Positions 62,657 to 64,000 of a stretch of 64,000 nucleotides of DNA are shown piece after piece. Location of the stretch: contig NZ_VRUA01000011.1 of NCBI RefSeq assembly GCF_008017535.1, forward strand, positions 62,001 to 126,000, given 5' to 3'. This DNA is from Ottowia flava. Lineage in GTDB: Bacteria > Pseudomonadota > Gammaproteobacteria > Burkholderiales > Burkholderiaceae_C. Position 1 is the stretch's first letter. Each line of letters begins with the position of its first letter. The position numbers were made by a program, and so were the translations under genes. The notes below the pieces were generated by a model, which saw nothing but the letters and a program-made list of their open reading frames with translations, did no database searches and was not told the origin of the DNA.

Positions 62657-63211
62657 ATGGGCATCCTGAGCTGGATTACGGGTCAATCATCACACGCCAC
62701 GTCGCCCACGCCGCCACCGCAACGCGCGCGCTCGGCGCCCCCCGCCGAAACTCGGCCCCTGCCGACCGTCGACACCGCCAAGGCAGACCATGCTGCCCCT
62801 GCCGTGGATGCCAACGGGCGCAGCATGGTGGCGGGCGGACTGGATTTCGTCTCGGCCATCCATGCACACCAGCAATGGAAAACCCGGCTGTCCATCTATG
62901 TGCGCAACGAATCCAGCGAAAAGCTGGATTACCGCGCCATCTGCCGGGACGACCAATGCGTCCTGGGCAGATGGATCAACGGCGAAGCGGGCGTCAAATT
63001 CGGCCACCTGCCCTCTTTCGGCGAACTGAAAGTGGCCCACGGCATGTTCCACCTGGCGGCCGGCCGCGTGATTCAGTTGCACGACGAGGACAAATCGTCC
63101 GAAGCCATGCAGTTGCTGCGCCAGGGCGAGTACCCACGCCACTCCATCAAGGTGATGGGCCTGCTGAGCGCGCTTTACACCGAGGTGGAGCAAAGCGGCC
63201 AGGCTGTCTGA
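62657..63211 (+). CDS. Stand-alone CZB (chemoreceptor zinc-binding) domain protein
   Basis: A 184-residue protein with a Pro-rich N-terminal tail (about 15-60) and one CZB domain (about 75-165). The zinc ligands are visible: His in AIHAHQQWKTRL, Cys in DDQCVLGRWINGEAG, and the HGMFH pair. CZB domains sense zinc or hypochlorous acid and are usually fused to chemoreceptors or diguanylate cyclases; here the domain is alone. The start at ATG 62657 follows GAGGAGGAGAC, a very strong ribosome-binding site. May act in trans on a chemotaxis or c-di-GMP protein (inference). Confidence 0.83.
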   Translation: MGILSWITGQSSHATSPTPPPQRARSAPPAETRPLPTVDTAKADHAAPAVDANGRSMVAGGLDFVSAIHAHQQWKTRLSIYVRNESSEKLDYRAICRDDQCVLGRWINGEAGVKFGHLPSFGELKVAHGMFHLAAGRVIQLHDEDKSSEAMQLLRQGEYPRHSIKVMGLLSALYTEVEQSGQAV

Positions 63212-63260
63212 CGCAGCACGGGGCTCCCGCGCCATTGCTTCCGCACAACACGCAACCGGG

Positions 63261-63821
63261 CTATTCCAGGTCGGCGGCGAACGGATCGCTGCGCTCGTCT
63301 GCGCCCCGAGTTGCCGTGCGCATCACGCGTGCCACGCTGGCGCCGGAAAACCCCCGTCCCGCCAGAAAGCGCATCTGGCGTGCGCGCTCGGCCAGGTCGG
63401 CGGGCGGGCGCCCGAACTTGCGCGCCCAGACGGCGTAGGCGCGCTCGTCCTCGGTCGCGCGCAGTTGCTCGGCCGCGCCTTGAACAATGTCGTCGGGCAA
63501 GCCCTTGGCGCGCAGCTCCTGCAGGACCCGTGCGTTGCCCAGCCGGCCGGCGCGCCGGTGGACCACCGATTCGGCCACGCGCGCTTCGCTGATGAAACCC
63601 TTGGCCGTCAGCTCGTCCAGCACCCGCGCCACCGCCTGCGCGTCTTCACCCGCTTCTGCGGCGTAGCGCGCCAGCTTGGTCTGCAGCTCGGCCCGCGAAT
63701 GCTCGCGCGCCGACAGGTAGCGCAGCGCGCGGCCTTTGAGGGACAGCGATCGCGCCGCGCCGGGGCGCTTGGCGGCGTCGCTCGCCGGGCTGCTCGCCAT
63801 CGTATTCGCCCCCGATTTCAT
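63261..63821 (-). CDS. recX: Recombination regulator RecX
   Basis: Inhibitor of RecA filament growth, a three-helix-repeat protein. The 186-residue product shows ALRYLSAREHSRAELQTKL, VLDELTAKGFISEARVAESVVHRR and ARQMRFLAGRGFSGASVARVM, the RecX signatures. It lies directly downstream of recA (63880-64000) in the same direction, the usual recA-recX order. An alternative ATG at 63800 is closer to a usable GGGGG ribosome-binding site; the ATG at 63821 lies within a dispersed repeat. Confidence 0.93.
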   Translation of the reverse strand: MKSGANTMASSPASDAAKRPGAARSLSLKGRALRYLSAREHSRAELQTKLARYAAEAGEDAQAVARVLDELTAKGFISEARVAESVVHRRAGRLGNARVLQELRAKGLPDDIVQGAAEQLRATEDERAYAVWARKFGRPPADLAERARQMRFLAGRGFSGASVARVMRTATRGADERSDPFAADLE

Positions 63822-63868
63822 AGCTCCTCGCGCAACCCCAGTCAGCGTCAGAAGGCATTTTGACCTTC
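63814..63868 (+). repeat. Dispersed repeat copy 20 at the recX start
   Basis: GATTTCATAGCTCCTCGCGC then AACCCCAGTCAGCGTCAG and GGCATTTTGACC. Lies between recA and recX and covers the first codons of recX if 63821 is used. Confidence 0.65.
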
Positions 63869-63879
63869 AATGACCCGAC

Positions 63880-64000
63880 TCATTCGGCCAGATCGTCTGC
63901 CGTCGCTGCCGCAGCCGCTGCCACCTCGGCCGCCGGCCGCAGGCTGATGCCCAGCGACTCGCGGACCTTGTTCTCGATCTCGACCGCCAGGTCGCGGTTC
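63880..64000 (-). CDS. recA: Recombinase RecA, C-terminal end only
   Basis: Only the last 40 codons are in the window. They read NRDLAVEIENKVRESLG followed by an Ala-rich acidic tail ending in DDLAE, the typical RecA C-terminus. The stop TGA is at 63880-63882; the gene continues beyond 64000. Confidence 0.93.
   Translation of the reverse strand, partial: NRDLAVEIENKVRESLGISLRPAAEVAAAAAATADDLAE

Overview
The window reads as a chromosomal segment of a high-GC betaproteobacterium, most likely a member of the Comamonadaceae (Burkholderiales). This rests on gene content and style: a split MetH with a separate homocysteine-methyltransferase protein, an IPTL-CTERM surface protein, a Pls/PosA-type synthetase, TerC paralogs, recA-recX, and a very abundant short dispersed repeat built around GATAGCTGCTTGCGC. 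The genus cannot be fixed from this sequence. I see no rRNA, tRNA, CRISPR array, transposase or prophage. Apart from the dispersed repeats this looks like core chromosome with a few accessory systems.

Layout. 0-4 kb: hutG, a NIPSNAP/ABM/ArsR mini-operon, and metH1. 3.5-10.5 kb: a Sfp-like phosphopantetheinyl transferase, outer-membrane phospholipase A, a large membrane Pls-type single-module synthetase and a PACE efflux pump. 10.5-22 kb: threonine dehydratase, an overlapping yhdP / nitrilase / histidine-kinase operon and the divergent glnE. 22-29 kb: a complete RND efflux operon (outer-membrane factor, adaptor, pump), then a rhombosortase-like intramembrane protease. 29-33 kb: a 1158-residue DUF11-repeat surface protein ending in an IPTL-CTERM tail. 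33-44 kb: MOSC, pepP, a PhnD-like binding protein, murU-like, a CopD-like membrane protein, transketolase, GAPDH, an L,D-transpeptidase and an M23 peptidase. 44-50 kb: a DUF1289 protein, a yybP-ykoY (Mn2+) riboswitch in front of terC, a YvlD-like membrane protein, a BepA-like M48 protease and moaC. 48.8-52.6 kb: pilin glycosylation and assembly (PglL-type oligosaccharyltransferase, Uma2, TfpX/Z, PilA with a sigma-54 promoter). 53-60.6 kb: a seven-gene minus-strand run of sucC, sucD, terC2, PP2C phosphatase, FHA protein, CHASE2-adenylate cyclase and cyclic-nucleotide phosphodiesterase. 60.7-64 kb: argC, two small accessory proteins (one a stand-alone CZB zinc domain), recX and the end of recA.

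How the parts connect. The cyclase and phosphodiesterase sit 16 bp apart, so one transcript probably makes and destroys the same cyclic nucleotide, with a phosphatase and an FHA reader just upstream. The type IV pilin, its accessory protein and a glycan transferase form a surface-appendage cluster. The rhombosortase-like protease and the IPTL-CTERM protein are convergent neighbours and are a plausible enzyme-substrate pair. The Pls-type synthetase needs a 4'-phosphopantetheine arm, and the nearby transferase is an obvious but degenerate-looking candidate.

Most striking is about twenty copies of a 55-70 bp dispersed repeat. They sit after stop codons, but also in frame inside five genes, and several supply the start or stop codon of a gene.
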